Positions 33,981-46,719 of a DNA stretch of 64,000 nucleotides are shown one piece after another. Position 1 is the stretch's first letter. The number at the start of each line of letters is the position of its first letter. Both the position numbers and the translations under genes were made by a program. This DNA comes from Diphasiastrum complanatum (taxonomy: Eukaryota > Streptophyta > Lycopodiopsida > Lycopodiales > Lycopodiaceae), in NCBI GenBank assembly GCA_029204225.1, contig CM055099.1, positions 47,052,042-47,116,041 on the forward strand, in the 5' to 3' direction. Under the pieces are notes generated by a model that ran no database searches, was not told the DNA's origin, and saw only the letters and a list, made by a program, of their open reading frames with translations.

Positions 33981-35741
33981 ATGGCTTCTACCCATAGAGC
34001 TCAAGCACACATGCTCTCTTCCTCTACAGCTATGGCTTCTGCAGATATAGTCTTTAGTAATGGAGCTCAGCCACCGACGCAGTCACCCACTGTAGCTATC
34101 CCCTCTATCGATGGAGCTCAGTCTCAGATGCTAGACGACTCCTCTATAAGCTGCTCTCGTGGATTGCCTGTCAACCCACTACCTGCATCTGAATGTCTTT
34201 CTCTCAGAGATGGCGTCCCGTCTGCAGATCGTAAGCTCGCTGCAATTCTCAGTGGTTCGTTGCAGCTGAAAGACTACGTGTGGCCGGAAAAGGATCAGCC
34301 CAGACTTGCTTATGATCAGTTTGAAGCTGAGGATGAATTGCCTAATATTGACCTGGGACGCCTCAGCCAGGGCAGTGAAGGTGAAAGACAGAAGCTGGTT
34401 GATGGGGCCAAAGAGTGGGGGTGTTTCCGCGTGGTTAATCATGGCGTACCCCTCGGTTTGATCAGGGACTTTGAACAACAAGCCTGCCTTGCGTTTTGTC
34501 TTCCTCCCGTGTCTAAGGAGAATGCCGCTATGTCTTTTGTAAATATAACAGGCCCTTTTTTTGGGTACACCGCGAAACAAACTGCGAACAATCCCAACAA
34601 GGTGCAATATTCTGAATACCTTCGTCTACCTCTGAATCAACACGACAGGCGAGAAATCATAGCTAAGCTTTGGCCAGAGGGTAACGAAGGATTCAGGTAG
34701 ATTACGTTGGCCCTGCATCTGCATTGGTTGCTACACTTATGTTTGCAGTTGTCTTTCCTCGTTTCAGGATCTAGTTTGCTTCATTTGCAGTCTCATGATT
34801 CATTAACCGTTACTTCATATATACAATTTCTTGTATTTTAATTTGATAATCGAGCCTATAAATTTGTTGAGACACTTTGCCTTGCAGTTCTGTTGCGGAT
34901 GACTACATTGCAGCTGTTGAACAGATTCACTCGAGTCTTTTAATGAATTTAACTTCACAACTTGGACTTGACCCTTCGGAGTTTATGCGTGTCTTTTGCA
35001 AAGATGGATTCCTTTCAGGACTGCGCGTTAATTACTATCCGACCTGCGATCTGCCCTCGCAAACAATGGGTTTCGGAGCTCACTCAGATCCTCACGCTCT
35101 CACGATTCTGCATCAGAACGATGTGGGCGGGTTGCAAATTCTTAAGAACCGCAAGTGGATTGCCATAAAGCCCAAACCGGGTTCCTTTTTTTGCAACGTG
35201 GGGGATACTTTAGAGGTCCATACAATGTAGAGTGCTATATCATATATATAACGCTCATTGTCTACTCATCTTTGATATAATTCTGCCAGAATATGCTAGC
35301 TAGGCACCATCAGAGTACTGTTGATCAACCATGTGTTGAAACAACTGATAAAAGGCATGAATGTACAAAATTGAATATGCTTGTTTTGTTTTTCAAAAGC
35401 TATGAAGTTGATCGGATTCTATACTTGGGTTGCAGGTGATAAGCAATGGCTACTATACAAGTGCGATCCACAGAGCGGTGGTGAACAGTGAAAAATTCAG
35501 AATGTCAGTGGTTTACTCGCAGTTCCCTCATATGAATTTCACATTTCAACCAGCACCTCAGCTTGTGACACAGAAACAGCCAGCTCAATTCCGTCCCTAC
35601 ACATCTCAGGAGTACTTGGCAAGCATGTTGGAAAATCAATTGGATGGAAATTCCACGCAGCTTGACAAATTCAGAATCCAACCCAGTAAACACCAACATG
35701 GTCCAAATCCAAATGCTGAAATTAGCATCAATGCTTTATAA
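33981..35741 (+). CDS. 2OG-Fe(II) dioxygenase, copy B, N-terminally extended
   Basis: Exons 33981-34696, 34888-35215 and 35436-35741 join with introns of 191 and 220 bases to give 449 residues. The enzyme part is nearly identical to copy A and keeps the Fe(II) ligands (H304, D306, H360) and the 2OG-binding Arg (R370). Differences: CCC for CCCC just after the ancestral start ATG (34210) puts that ATG out of frame and fuses the 84-codon upstream frame to the enzyme; two codons are inserted (SFVNITG for SFVTG); LPNIDL replaces LPIIDL in the conserved N-terminal strand; and TTATAA for TTAAAA makes a stop five residues early. The protein could be active with an odd Ser/Ala/Pro-rich leader of about 78 residues, or the copy may be losing function. 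Substrate unknown, as for copy A. Confidence 0.7.
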
Positions 35742-36217
35742 GCAAACGGCCCATAAAATATGGCCCCGATCTATGCTCCCCAAAACGATCACGCCAATTG
35801 TTGAAATTGACGTTGATCCTCAGCTGCAGCTGCTAACTCAATGCAAGAAAGGAAGCTGTATATTCAGTGAGTGTCCAACATGCAATTAACTTTTAGTACT
35901 CTATGATGCAATTTCAGGGCTTTTAATTTAAAGTTCACCCTCTTAGTGATCAACGGGCCTTCAGGGCAGTATGTAGGGTAACTAACAAGCTGAATTGAAA
36001 CATATTTCCACTCTGCCTTTTGTCTTTCACAAAGGCTGAAAAATCACCTGTTTGCAAGTGGGATCAAGGCTAAAAATCACCTGTTTGCAAGAGGGATAAG
36101 GGGTTACAATTTAAATACATATAGCGAGTTGGATCCGATTTAGGCTGAAATCAGGCTGCAAAATTTTTGGTACTACAAACTCTCAACCAAATCATGCCAG
36201 GAAGTGAAAAGAACAAT
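35742..36217 (+). repeat. dioxygenase B 3' flank (flank copy F4)
   Basis: Matches the other flank copies until about 36217, where GAACAAT joins unit C sequence (ATCAAGCAAG). Confidence 0.8.
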
Positions 36218-36308
36218 CAAGCAAGTCTTAATATGTAGAAGACCATAAATTTGTATATTTAAAACTTGAAGTGTCTTTTATATCTTGATGCATATTTGAA
36301 CTTATCTC

Positions 36309-38236
36309 TCTTCAAAACTTGGCCCACTGGGCACATGCACACGTGTGGGCCGCATGTTGGGATCTCACCCCCAACCGCCTAGCCACCCGCAGACCCCTCA
36401 TCCCCAAAATTGGTACCAGGGGATAGGAGTCAATGTGCAACAACCGTTTATAAGCAGGAGGAACCAATGACCCGAACAACTTATGGGACAATTCTTGAGG
36501 ACCCCAACGCACGCAGGCAGTTGCATAGACATGCAGGCAAACTGTGCGTCGCTTGACAACACAGCCCTACAACACCCCCACTCAAGCAAGCACAGTCAAA
36601 ATTACCTCCCCCCACTGGCTCTGATACCATGATATAATCACAGATCATAGTAGTGGAATAGAGAAAGAGAGAGCATTGCACACAAATTAGAGAGAGCAAG
36701 AGTATGCACTTACTAAACTACATACTATATTGAATGATAAGCGAATGAGGCCTTGCCTCTACATAGATGCGTGAGAGAGAGACGGCGTTCTGATTGAACG
36801 TGACGTTTCAGGACCCACGACTCGTCACATTATCTAAAACTAATTGAAGTGCCCTAAGCCTAACATGATGATATAATCATAGATCATAGTAGCGGAATAG
36901 AGAAAGAGAGAGCATTGCACACAAATTAGAGAGAGCGAGAGAATGCACTTACTAAACTACATACTATATTGAATGATAAGCGAATGAGGCCTTGCCTCTA
37001 CATAGATGCGTGAGAGAGAGAGACGACGTTCTGATTGAACGTGACGTTTCAGGACCCACGACTCTTCACATTATCTAAAACTAATTGAAGTGCCCTAAGC
37101 CTAACATGACCTTAATCTACTTTTCTAACACTCCCACTTGATCAAGATTCTATCACGCAGGATAATTCTTACATATACTTACATACTTAGTGTACTTACT
37201 AACATGTTGATATCCATAACTTACTTACTGTCATCTCTAACCAACTGTCATCACTAACCAACGTTGACTAAACACACATTCTTAAAACAATGTTTCATCC
37301 TGTGAATAGTCTCCATGTGCAGAATCATCTTTTAAGAGCTCTAGGCAGCTTCCACTGAAGCCCATTTCAAACAATCATTACTCCCACTGGAGTTCTTCAT
37401 CACGCAACCATAGTTTCCACTGGAGTACATTTATACTTCCAATTAGTAACGTTGGCAAGCAACACAAGAAGAAGAATGACGAAGGTTGGTCTCTGACACA
37501 TTCAAATCACATCACAGCAGGAGCATAGTAGTCATCTTTGTCTTCTTTCATGAGCATTTTTACACAGTCAACAATGCTCCCACTAGAGCACTAGAGCAAA
37601 TCACACAACTTCCAAAGAAGTCCTTCACTTTCATACAACAGCTTGAATGGTAGAACATATAACCACCTGGGCTGAGTTCTGCCATGATTTCTCCACAATT
37701 GTTCACATCACTTCCATTTGTTGTAAAACCTCAGATGGCTGAACAGTAATGATTCTTCTCTCTCTCTTATCTAGACAGGTTGCTGACATTATCCAGGCAG
37801 GTCGCTGACAGTTGAGCGGACCAGTTCATCGCACCCTGTGGGGAGTTTTCAAACACACAGGAGAGATAGATGCGCAGTCATAGAGAAGGCCTCAATCACC
37901 CGCTTCTAATAGAAAATTGTGTGAGAAGTGCTCACTCAGCAGAGGATTGCGAGAGACGGCTCTGATACCATGTTCAAAACTTGGCCCACTGGGCACATGC
38001 ACGCGTGCGGGCAGCGTGTTGGGATCCCACCCCCAACCACCTAGCCACCCGCAGACCCCTCATCCCCAAAACTGGTACCAGGGGATAGGAGTCAATGTGC
38101 AACAACCGTTTATAAGCAGGAGGAACCAATGACCCGAACAACTTATGGGACAACTCCTGAGGACCCCAACGCACGCAGGCAGTCGCATAGACATGCAGGC
38201 GAACTGTGCGGCGCTTGACAACACAGCCCTGCAACA
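36309..38236 (-). mobile_element. composite non-coding LTR element (TRIM-like), X-YY-X
   Basis: Outer LTRs X (36309-36574 and 37971-38236) are both 266 bp and near identical; the outer target-site duplication is a perfect ATCTC (36304-36308 and 38237-38241), and unit B shows the empty site. The element reads on the minus strand: LTR X, primer site GGCTCTGATACCA (37958-37970 on plus), about 800 bp of non-coding DNA, a purine tract (37131-37146), two head-to-tail copies of a different LTR Y (36869-37130 and 36630-36868), a second primer site (36617-36629), a purine tract (36575-36586) and LTR X. There is no coding sequence. The internal organisation looks like a product of template switching between two small LTR families. 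Confidence 0.8.
36630..37130 (-). repeat. tandem LTR Y copies
   Basis: Plus-strand copies start TGATATAATCAYAGATC at 36630 and 36869. The second runs to TCTAACA (37130) and is bordered by a purine tract; the first lacks about 21 bases at that end and is bordered by a primer site. The order PPT-LTR-LTR-PBS matches the junction of a two-LTR circle or of tandem elements. Confidence 0.75.
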
Positions 38237-39115
38237 ATCTCAGACTTTGATTGTTGATTATGGTGTTTAAGAGATGCTAGAAAAATGCCCCTTTTCAACC
38301 ACACTCGGCGACTTAAACTTTGCAAGTTCCAATGACGTGACATTTGAGAGGTGGGAGATGGTGAGTTGGTTAGGACTCACTTTACTCTCCTTGAGGTGAG
38401 GAGCTCTACTATACTCCATTGCACAAATGAGGACACATGAGAAAAAAAGAATGGTAAACTGGTTAATAAATTATTTTCCAATCTCATAGGAGTTTTGAGG
38501 ATAGGGCATACACGGCCTTCCAAGTCGAATCATTCATCATGCTTTAGATTCAATGTATGAACAACAATCATAGAAGCCATTTGGTTTGTACTCCCTCATC
38601 CAATTTAATATAGCAACAAGAAGGATCATATCACATGTCTTGTTTTGTATTTTCCTATATACAAAGATAGAGAGTTCCCAAAAATTGTTTAGATCTAAAG
38701 CAAAAAAGAGTGTCAAGAAAAAAAAAAAATTTGATTTTACGTCATTTTGAAACTTTGGAGGGCTATAACTATCCATAATTCGCAGTATTGAGACTCGCTC
38801 TCGTCACAATACTCCGCATAATAGTACTATTTCTAGTAAGCTATGTGAGTCTAAATATTGACTCGCTTAACCACTTTTCTCACTTTTGACATGGCATTTT
38901 GGACTTGCCCACTTAGAAGTAGACCCCACTCACTATGTCCTATCTATGGTATGAAGGGTGAGTCTAAATAGTTTTGACTCATTGAGGCCTATAATTGGTG
39001 ACGTATGGCATGATCAAACTTGTCTAATTGATTGATGTAGTGGACACATTTTGTAATACCAGTTATGATCAATAACATTGAGATTCACATATCAAAAGAG
39101 AAAGAGGGAGGGGGG

Positions 39116-40485
39116 AGGGGAGACCACATGCCCACATATCTTATCACCCTACAAAAGGACAATTGTAGGAAGGTGACCTATTACATCTCCATTGAATTAA
39201 AAGCTTTAAAGAAAATCAATTACCCTAGAGGCTCAACACATGTGTCGGCCAACAATGTTAAACTTACTAACATGTTGAGGTTTATCAATCGAACAATCAA
39301 GAAACAAAAAATGAATGACAACATTTCAATACGTGCACTTATTGACAGAGCTTTCCAATTAGTATCATGAGTAGTGATCAACTATTCCTAAGTGTCTAGA
39401 TTGTTGGAATTTCTAATTCCACTCCAAACTCTTCTATCATAACAGGCAAAAAACATATTTTGGTCAATAATTGTGCAATAAATGTACTAAGTTATCTTTG
39501 TAAACCCAAAGATATTATTACTGCAAGGGGATCGGTCAAAATCTCGAGCTTTAATAATAGATTCTCTTAGATATATAAAATACCGAATCATTTGACTGAG
39601 GATATTGAATAGACTATGCACAAATGGACGAATTCTTGAACAATTTGAAGTGTAGCCTTGTAGAATTGAACCAGATCTTGAGTCGGGTCTACAGAATTGC
39701 TTTGCATCTTGAACATAGAATCAAAGCAGCTGCAACTTACATCTTTGGTCATGATGTTGAGTAGGAGAAGCCTCTTGAACACTTTTTGACCTTCATAAAC
39801 AGATGGAATTTTGTCATGAACAAAGAACACGACATTTTTGCATTACACAATGCCAAAGGCAAACTTTGGAGCTTTCAAGTTAGAATATTCTCTTTCGACA
39901 AAGCAAATGTCTTGTTGTTTTCGTGAATATCTCGACATCTTGTGACATTCTACATGGCAATGAATCAAGGGTGAGCTCCCAATGGATTGGACAAAGACTT
40001 ACAGGCCCTCCAAAGAGTGTGTAGAGAGAAAAAGAAATTTTCTATTGCTATGAAGCAAGATCTTTAAAATTCAGAAGGCAAATCGTACTTATGCACATGA
40101 ACTAGGCTTTTTTAGGAGGCTGCGATTGGGCATTAGACCAGGACAACCCATTGTGGAACAATTAATTGAAGAAACAAAATGTTTTTGTCTCCAAAGCTTT
40201 GCTAGCTCTCGACTCTCTGCCTGCCGAAACCCGATGAGTCTACCCAAAACGTGTAACTGCCAGCTTAATGGTTTCAACTGAAGACCTCGAAGACGAAGGA
40301 GAAATGTTCGCAGACAAGAGGAGCTCAACGGAAAGACTGAAGGTCAGATGATGGACGAAGGTAAAACTGTCGGGACCAATCCGAAGACCAAATGACAAAC
40401 GATCGATGTTCGGGACACCCGAAGACCAAATACTTTCGGTTCTTCACGCTCCAAGTATAGGGAAATCAAAGAAGTGCCATAGAGT
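39116..40485. other. spacer, no gene recognised
   Basis: A plus frame at 39065-39370 is partly unit C sequence and shows no domain. Around 40090-40160 the words ACTTATGCACATG and GCATTAGACCAGGACAACCCA resemble 54190-54245, so a dispersed repeat lies here, possibly transposon debris. Confidence 0.45.
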
Positions 40486-40959
40486 ATAATTGTTATGTGC
40501 CATAACGGTACGCCCTTCAGTGACGGCCTTGCAAGGGGCATGACGCAGGGATGGAGTTTTCGACATGTTTGGATGCCACGCGCCACCATCCTAGGTGGTC
40601 ACGTGTCGCCGACAGGACCGTGCTTGATGGAACCCACTGTGCTATGTCTATATAGTGGTGGGGTTTCTCTCTTTCCATTCACTCAGTCTACCCGGGAGTT
40701 GGTGGATGGAGAGCACGTGCATGAGCCAGGATGTATCTCCAGGCCAGGAGATGTGTGCTAGGGAGAGCCGAGTGCGATGGCTGGTGGTATGGGACGCCAG
40801 TTATTGTAGGAGGCTCGACCGGGCATGATTATGTCAATTGCTCCAGTGCATGGGGGTGGGTCGGTTGTGACCCTATGGATGGGCGGTTACGGTGCGTCGT
40901 CACTGGTATGGAGTGTGCGGAACCTTCAAGGCAGTCGATGATCCTAAGGAGTTGTAACA

Positions 40960-41164
40960 ATTGGTATCAGAGCTTTTATTCCCCATGAATCGGAAAAGAT
41001 CATGGATACTCGACGACATCAGCCAAGAAATCGTTTGATTTCTGAACATATGATTCGTTGGAAAGGTAAGTCAGATGATGAGGACACCTGGGAGAAGGAG
41101 GATGATTTAAGACTTAAATTCCCTGATTTTTTTCCACAGAAGTTTTTATGGGAGGGGGGGGGAA
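40960..41164 (+). mobile_element. collapsed interior of G1 with chromodomain remnant
   Basis: Directly after the primer site the frame at 41002 reads MDTRRHQPRNRLISEHMIRW followed by KGKSDDEDTWEKEDDL. This is the chromodomain-like end of a gypsy polyprotein (RWKG....TWE). A purine tract (41152-41164) precedes LTR 2. Gag, protease, RT and the integrase core are all gone. Confidence 0.75.
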
Positions 41165-41750
41165 TGTTATGTACCATAACGGTAAAAATTCAGTGACGGC
41201 CTCGCAAGGGGCATGACACAGGATTGGAGTTTTCGACATGTTTGGGTGCCACGTGTCACCATCCTAGGTGGTCACGTGTCGCGTGTCCACGCTAGGGACC
41301 GGTAGACCAACAACCCGTAAGTTAATTGTGACTATAAGGGAATTGGGGCCCTTATGTGTATATGGTCATAATTAATGGTTGTAGGCCTAAACACATGGTG
41401 GTGGAGTTGGTATGGGTCTATCAGTGAGTCATTGGGGAACTGGATGATGTGGCCCAGATAGGCTGCAGAGGTGTCCAGTGAGGTGTCACAGTGCACTACT
41501 AGTGGTGCAATGGGCCTTGGAGGGTATAAGTATACCTATTGGGCTCTCACTAGTGTATGCTTGATAGCATGACCGGTGGCAAGATGCTGCTGGTGTGATG
41601 CCTCATTCCTCTCTGAGTGATTGATCCATAGCTTGGGGGCTAGATCCGTTCGATCTAGGTTTGGTTGGGTTGGTTTGTCCACCACCGGATTTCCTTGTGT
41701 TACTTGTGATTGGCATGCTTAGAATTGGATACTTGGATTGAGGACTTTAA

Positions 41751-44700
41751 ATTGGTATCAGAGCCAATTCTGAGCACGTTTTTGCCATTGATTTGTGTTC
41801 AAGTGGAAATCTCGAATCGTGCGGGGTTTTATATGTTGTGTGATACGGAATCTCACATTTTTTTGTAAAAAGGAGTGGAGTAGCAACGAGTGGTAAAAAT
41901 TCGAATTCCTCTTCCCGAGTGTCACTTTTTTGTACAATCGGTTGGGTGGTATGTGTACTACCAGGTAATAAATCGATTCGGCTTTTTAGCACTTCAAACC
42001 TGTGGTTTGGAAGTAAAGTTCGGTTTTCATGAATCACTTGTGTTGCCGCCGTTTACTTCATTTGGGACACTTTTCCAGAGCAACGAGATCAATTAGTGGA
42101 AATGCTGGTTTTTACGGCTTTTGGTTCATTAAATAGTTATTTAGGTGGTTTTATTGGCTGATTTTGCTTTTTATTGAGCCAGTTTTGGTTTGAATCTGAG
42201 AAAAAGCATGAAAAGAAGCACAAAACAGACTAATCACTGGCTATGAGTGTTGGTGGTTTCTTACAGGATTTGCATGGCGGGTTTATGGTGATTTACAGGA
42301 CTATGCTGTATTTTTGGAAAACTAACAAGTTTTGCAAGCTAGTGTGAGTCCGTAAAGCCATCGTTTGGATGGTATGGGTTACAGGAAAGCCTATCCTAAG
42401 TTATAGCATGAGGCAACCTGCAAATCGGGGTTTTTGCAAAAAATTGGGCAGCATGTACCCTGTTTTTAAGCCTCTGAGAAACCTACTTGATGTAAATCTG
42501 TAATTATAGTTTGCTTAAGCATGTAAGAATGTAAAGAAACTGTAGAAACGCCTTAATAACAGGTGTAATCTGCAAAAGACAGCAGAGGTCTCCTTCTAAA
42601 GCTTTAGGCATAAGGACAAAATAGCTGTAAAAGTGAAGCTAAGGCATGTAAGAACTCTGGTTTCCTTCAGAAATGCAGGTTCATGCATGAATAGAAGTGA
42701 TGTTACTGTAAATACGCCCTAAATACAAGCTTAATCTGCAAGGAAAGCTGTAGGAAGAAGCTTTTAACTTCAAACTGTGTATAATCTGTAGAAGCTTTGT
42801 TAAAAACAGTACGGCTGCCTCCTTTAGCGCGACTGGAGGGCGCGCATATTCCCTCTTCACCTGCATGCCATAGTTGTGGGAAAAAAGAAGAAAGACAAAC
42901 GCTTTTTTTTCTCCACAAGCCGCCATCACTGTCTCCCTCTCTCTCTCTCTCTCGCTCTCTCTCGCGGGCTGTTGCCTTCCTTGCTGCTCGCGGGACCCGA
43001 GTGCTTGTTTTTTTTTTTTAAGAGGAAATTGAAAGGGGAGGGGGGTAGGGTATGTTTAGTTAAACTTTCTGTGGTGGTTCGCTAGTGGTTGTTAGATGGG
43101 AGAGGGGCCGGGCCGGGAGGCATTTTGCTAACTTTCGTTTTTTAATCGTTTTTTAGTTCTTCCTTAAGCAACATAGTCTTTAAGGACTACGGATTTGTAA
43201 ATGCAGTTAAGACTAAAGTATTGATTTTGAATGGCTTAAAAACTTGCGTAAGTAGATTTTGCATGCAACTAAGGGTTTTTCCTGACATTGCTATTGTTTA
43301 AAATCCGTTTGAATGGATCATTGGTATAATTTCTTAAAGCACGTTATGGTCTATAAGAAAAAACTTCGTTTTTTTAGACATTGCTTTACTACCAAAAATT
43401 ATACCCACAATGACAGCAACCGAACGTAAATTTTTTTTTTTTTATTTCGGTTTTCATATGCAAATGGATGGATTGAAATTCTAGAAAGGGGTGGCAAATG
43501 AAAATTCGCCCGACATTACTCGCCCGTGATGACCCCCTAAGATGTTTAACACATGGCTTGAATTCTGGACCACGGTGTGTTGAAATTTCATCTAGGCAAT
43601 AAATAAAAAAAAACTGAATGCAAAATCTATTCAATAATTAGCCATTGAGATAATAGCTTGGGCTTATAACCGGAAATTTTTCCGGCGATTAAAAGCCCTA
43701 AAGTTCTTAATGACTGGATAAACCGTTGGGCGCTGCACCACGTCCCAGAATAACAAAAGCAAATTTCGTTAGTGCTTTGGGTCAAGGACTCCTAGTGGTG
43801 GAGGATGCAACCCATAGAGCTGTGACTGGGCTGAATTCCTGGCGGGGGATTCCGTAAGGCTTTTTCACAATTGACAAAATGTATATTTGCTTTATTAACT
43901 AGAATGGGCAATCAAGAATTGGACACTCATGTCTGGAAAATTCTTGGAATTATTTTGACCAAGGTGTCGTTTTTTCGGAATGGGCACGGTCAAACGACCT
44001 TGAAGCCTAGGATGGAAAGACTAAAATTGAAACGAAAAAAAAAAAGTTGTTTCCTTGGATGTGCTTGAAGTTGGGGCATACCAACATAGTTTGTTTTATA
44101 AACAAGTAAAAGCTGGCTCATTCTTCCCCATTTCTAAATCTGTCACTCAAGGCATGTTAGGACTTCAATCCTTTCAGTGACCGTAAGATTATGAAAAGGG
44201 GTGAAAGACTGTCTGAAGAGAAAATTGTTTTATTGAAGTTGGAATTTGTAAATAATTCCCGAAAACTTCATATAATTGTACTATTTTTTTCTGACACTTT
44301 GATCAAGAAGTGGAGGGTCGTCGTGGAGGAAGAACTTGTGGTATGGGACAGACAATTCCAAAATGAAGATTTGAAACTAACTGGTTCAGTTGACCGTAGT
44401 ATGGCCGTAAATCTTAGTGATGCCAAATACTGTCTGTCATAAAATGGGTGTTTTGTCGAAAATTTGAGATATTGGTCATGACCCCCTTTTTAGGATATCT
44501 CAAATTTACAAAACCGGAAATCCGGCGAGCTATTTCTTGATGAAGAATTGGTGAATTTCTTAACACATTAATTTACCCGATTGTTTGTAATTTCTTGGAA
44601 GGTAATTTTGATTACTCGTTGACCATGGATGATGTCACAGAACTGGTTAATGAAACCGTTTTCTCTTTCAAATAATCCTTTTCTGATTGAAGGGTCCAAT

Positions 44701-46719
44701 TCTCAAGCTTGGTAATAAAGAAGATCTTTTGTTAAGTCATTGTGTTGGGACATCATTGGTATTTGCTAACAATGATGCAACTTTTCTTTGGCTTTCAAGA
44801 TGTTCTCGGATCTCTTCTTTGACTCTTCTCCTAGGCAAAAAATGATCCGAATGCCTTGGAAACTCGTGTCATTTCTTGTTAAAAAGGAGGAGAAATAGAA
44901 AGAAAAGAGAGTTATCAAAGAGAAGCATCTATAAGAGATTCCAGGAGGAATTTGTTATAGATGACGGACCTGTTTTATAAATTAGAAATGATAGGATATT
45001 TAGATATTACAGAAATCCTTTATGGATTATAGTAGATATTTGATTTGAAGATTTAAAGGGAGAAAATTTAGAAAGTACTCTTGCGGTAGAAAAGTGACTG
45101 ATAACGAGTTCGATTGATTTGTGTCAGAACTTGGAATTCTATTGCAAGATGGGAGTTTGTTGAAACCTGTTCCTTGCTAGAAGTAGTCAACTTGATCTTA
45201 GTGTGGACAGAGATCCGTGGGTTGATGCAAGGGAAGTATTTCATGCTAACAATATATTCTTTTGAGTTAATTTTTGGTTGAGATTTTGGATGTGAAATAG
45301 CACTCTTTGAGAAATATTCTCTCTTAGAGGATAACCAAGTTACAAGATTCTCGGTTATGAAAGTGTTGAGTACAGATCAGGAGTTATCTGTAGAGATATG
45401 CTATGTAGTGAATCTTTGTGGGATTATGAAAACCTTTTGTACAAACTTCTAATCCTGTGGATCTACAAAGTATTCCATGAACTAAGTTTATTTGCATGCA
45501 TAAACTAGTTGCTGGTACAAAGGCATATTGATGAGAATTGTGTTTGAGACAATTTTTTGCTGGATTATAGTAATTTCTCATTGAGAATTGCTTATTAACC
45601 TAGGATTGATTTAGAATCAGATTAAATGTGGTGTTTTGGTACCACACCGAGACATTTAAATATTTTCTAAATTTGATACAGCTACCTGAGTCAAGAGCGC
45701 TACTTCTGAGTTAGTTGTTGTAAATCAACAATAGAAATCTTACTTATGGATACTATTGTTGAAATGTATTGCATATAAGTCACAACATTTATGATCGTTT
45801 TGGATTCATTTACAAATGAGTGTGCATATAATACACGAGAACTTTTTGGTCTTGTCTTTTCCCGTTTGGAATTGATGGAATGCAATCCCAGACGACAGGA
45901 GAGTTGGATAATTGTGGGTTGCCAAAAGTTAGAACTTCATGTAATGAGGTTTCAGTAAATCTTAAGTTATTCTAGACTAGAACTTAAGAGGAAAATCTAG
46001 ATGTATTCTAGATTGGGACCCTAACTTTGGAATGACAAGTTGAGCCATGTCTAAAGTAAGGGCATCCTTGGGATTACAATCCTTTTATAGACACTGTATG
46101 TGAGTTGGAAAGGTCTGAAATTTTCCAGATGGAAAAAGACTTTCTGGAACAACTCATTTGTTTTTTAAAAATTGTAATACACTCTTATGATATGGTATGG
46201 TCTCAAAAATCTGGAGAGTTGAGATTGGTGATTTTAGGAACTACCTAATCCATAGGAGAGGATAATGTTCATACCCCAGATAAATAAATAGGTTAGTGGA
46301 ATTTTGGTACGACTGATCACCTTACCAAATCGCCTACGTTTATTCGGGTATAGACCAAGTAGTTATAGAGTGTTTGTTTAGGCTTTACGGTACCAAAGTG
46401 ACATTATGAACATTTGTGATTCGAAGTTCACTGGTCGCATTTGGTCAGCTGTATTTGCTAAACTAGAGATGACTCTAAGTTTAAATATTTTTTGATCATT
46501 GGTTGTTGCCTATGTGAGGGTATCACATTCTTTTATTGAGTATAGGACAAGGATCCGATGAATTATGATTGACGAATCATAGTTCAGATTATAATTATAC
46601 TTGATCGATTAAAAGAACGATTACCTGCATGATCAGAAGATCAGTTAAGATATCTATTCATATTTTCATAGCAATCTCTTCGAAGAGGTAGTCACCTTGA
46701 TGGAAATTGACTTATTATA
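41751..46719 (+). pseudogene. G2 interior, coding region unreadable
   Basis: Between the primer site and the integrase end no gag or RT motif can be followed. The tract has short CT (42937-42964) and G-rich patches near 43030-43060, and an inverted repeat pairing AATTTGAGATAT (44460) with ATATCTCAAATTT (44492). Frames at 43871-44068 and 44191-44442 are protein-like but not recognised. It is either highly decayed polyprotein or contains further unrecognised insertions. Confidence 0.45.

Larger units (their letters stand above)
36218..39115 (+). repeat. unit C, third partial copy without the gene
   Basis: 36218-36308 and 38242-38280 match B 33390-33525; 38290-39115 matches A 12415-13210, including the block B lost. 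The match ends shortly after the TATA-like site, which reads CATATCAAAA here. A composite LTR element occupies 36309-38236. No dioxygenase exon follows. Confidence 0.8.

Noticed and set aside
36312-38343. Short open frames within the 36309-38236 element
   Set aside because: They cover LTR and primer-site sequence and have no protein similarity; the element is non-coding.
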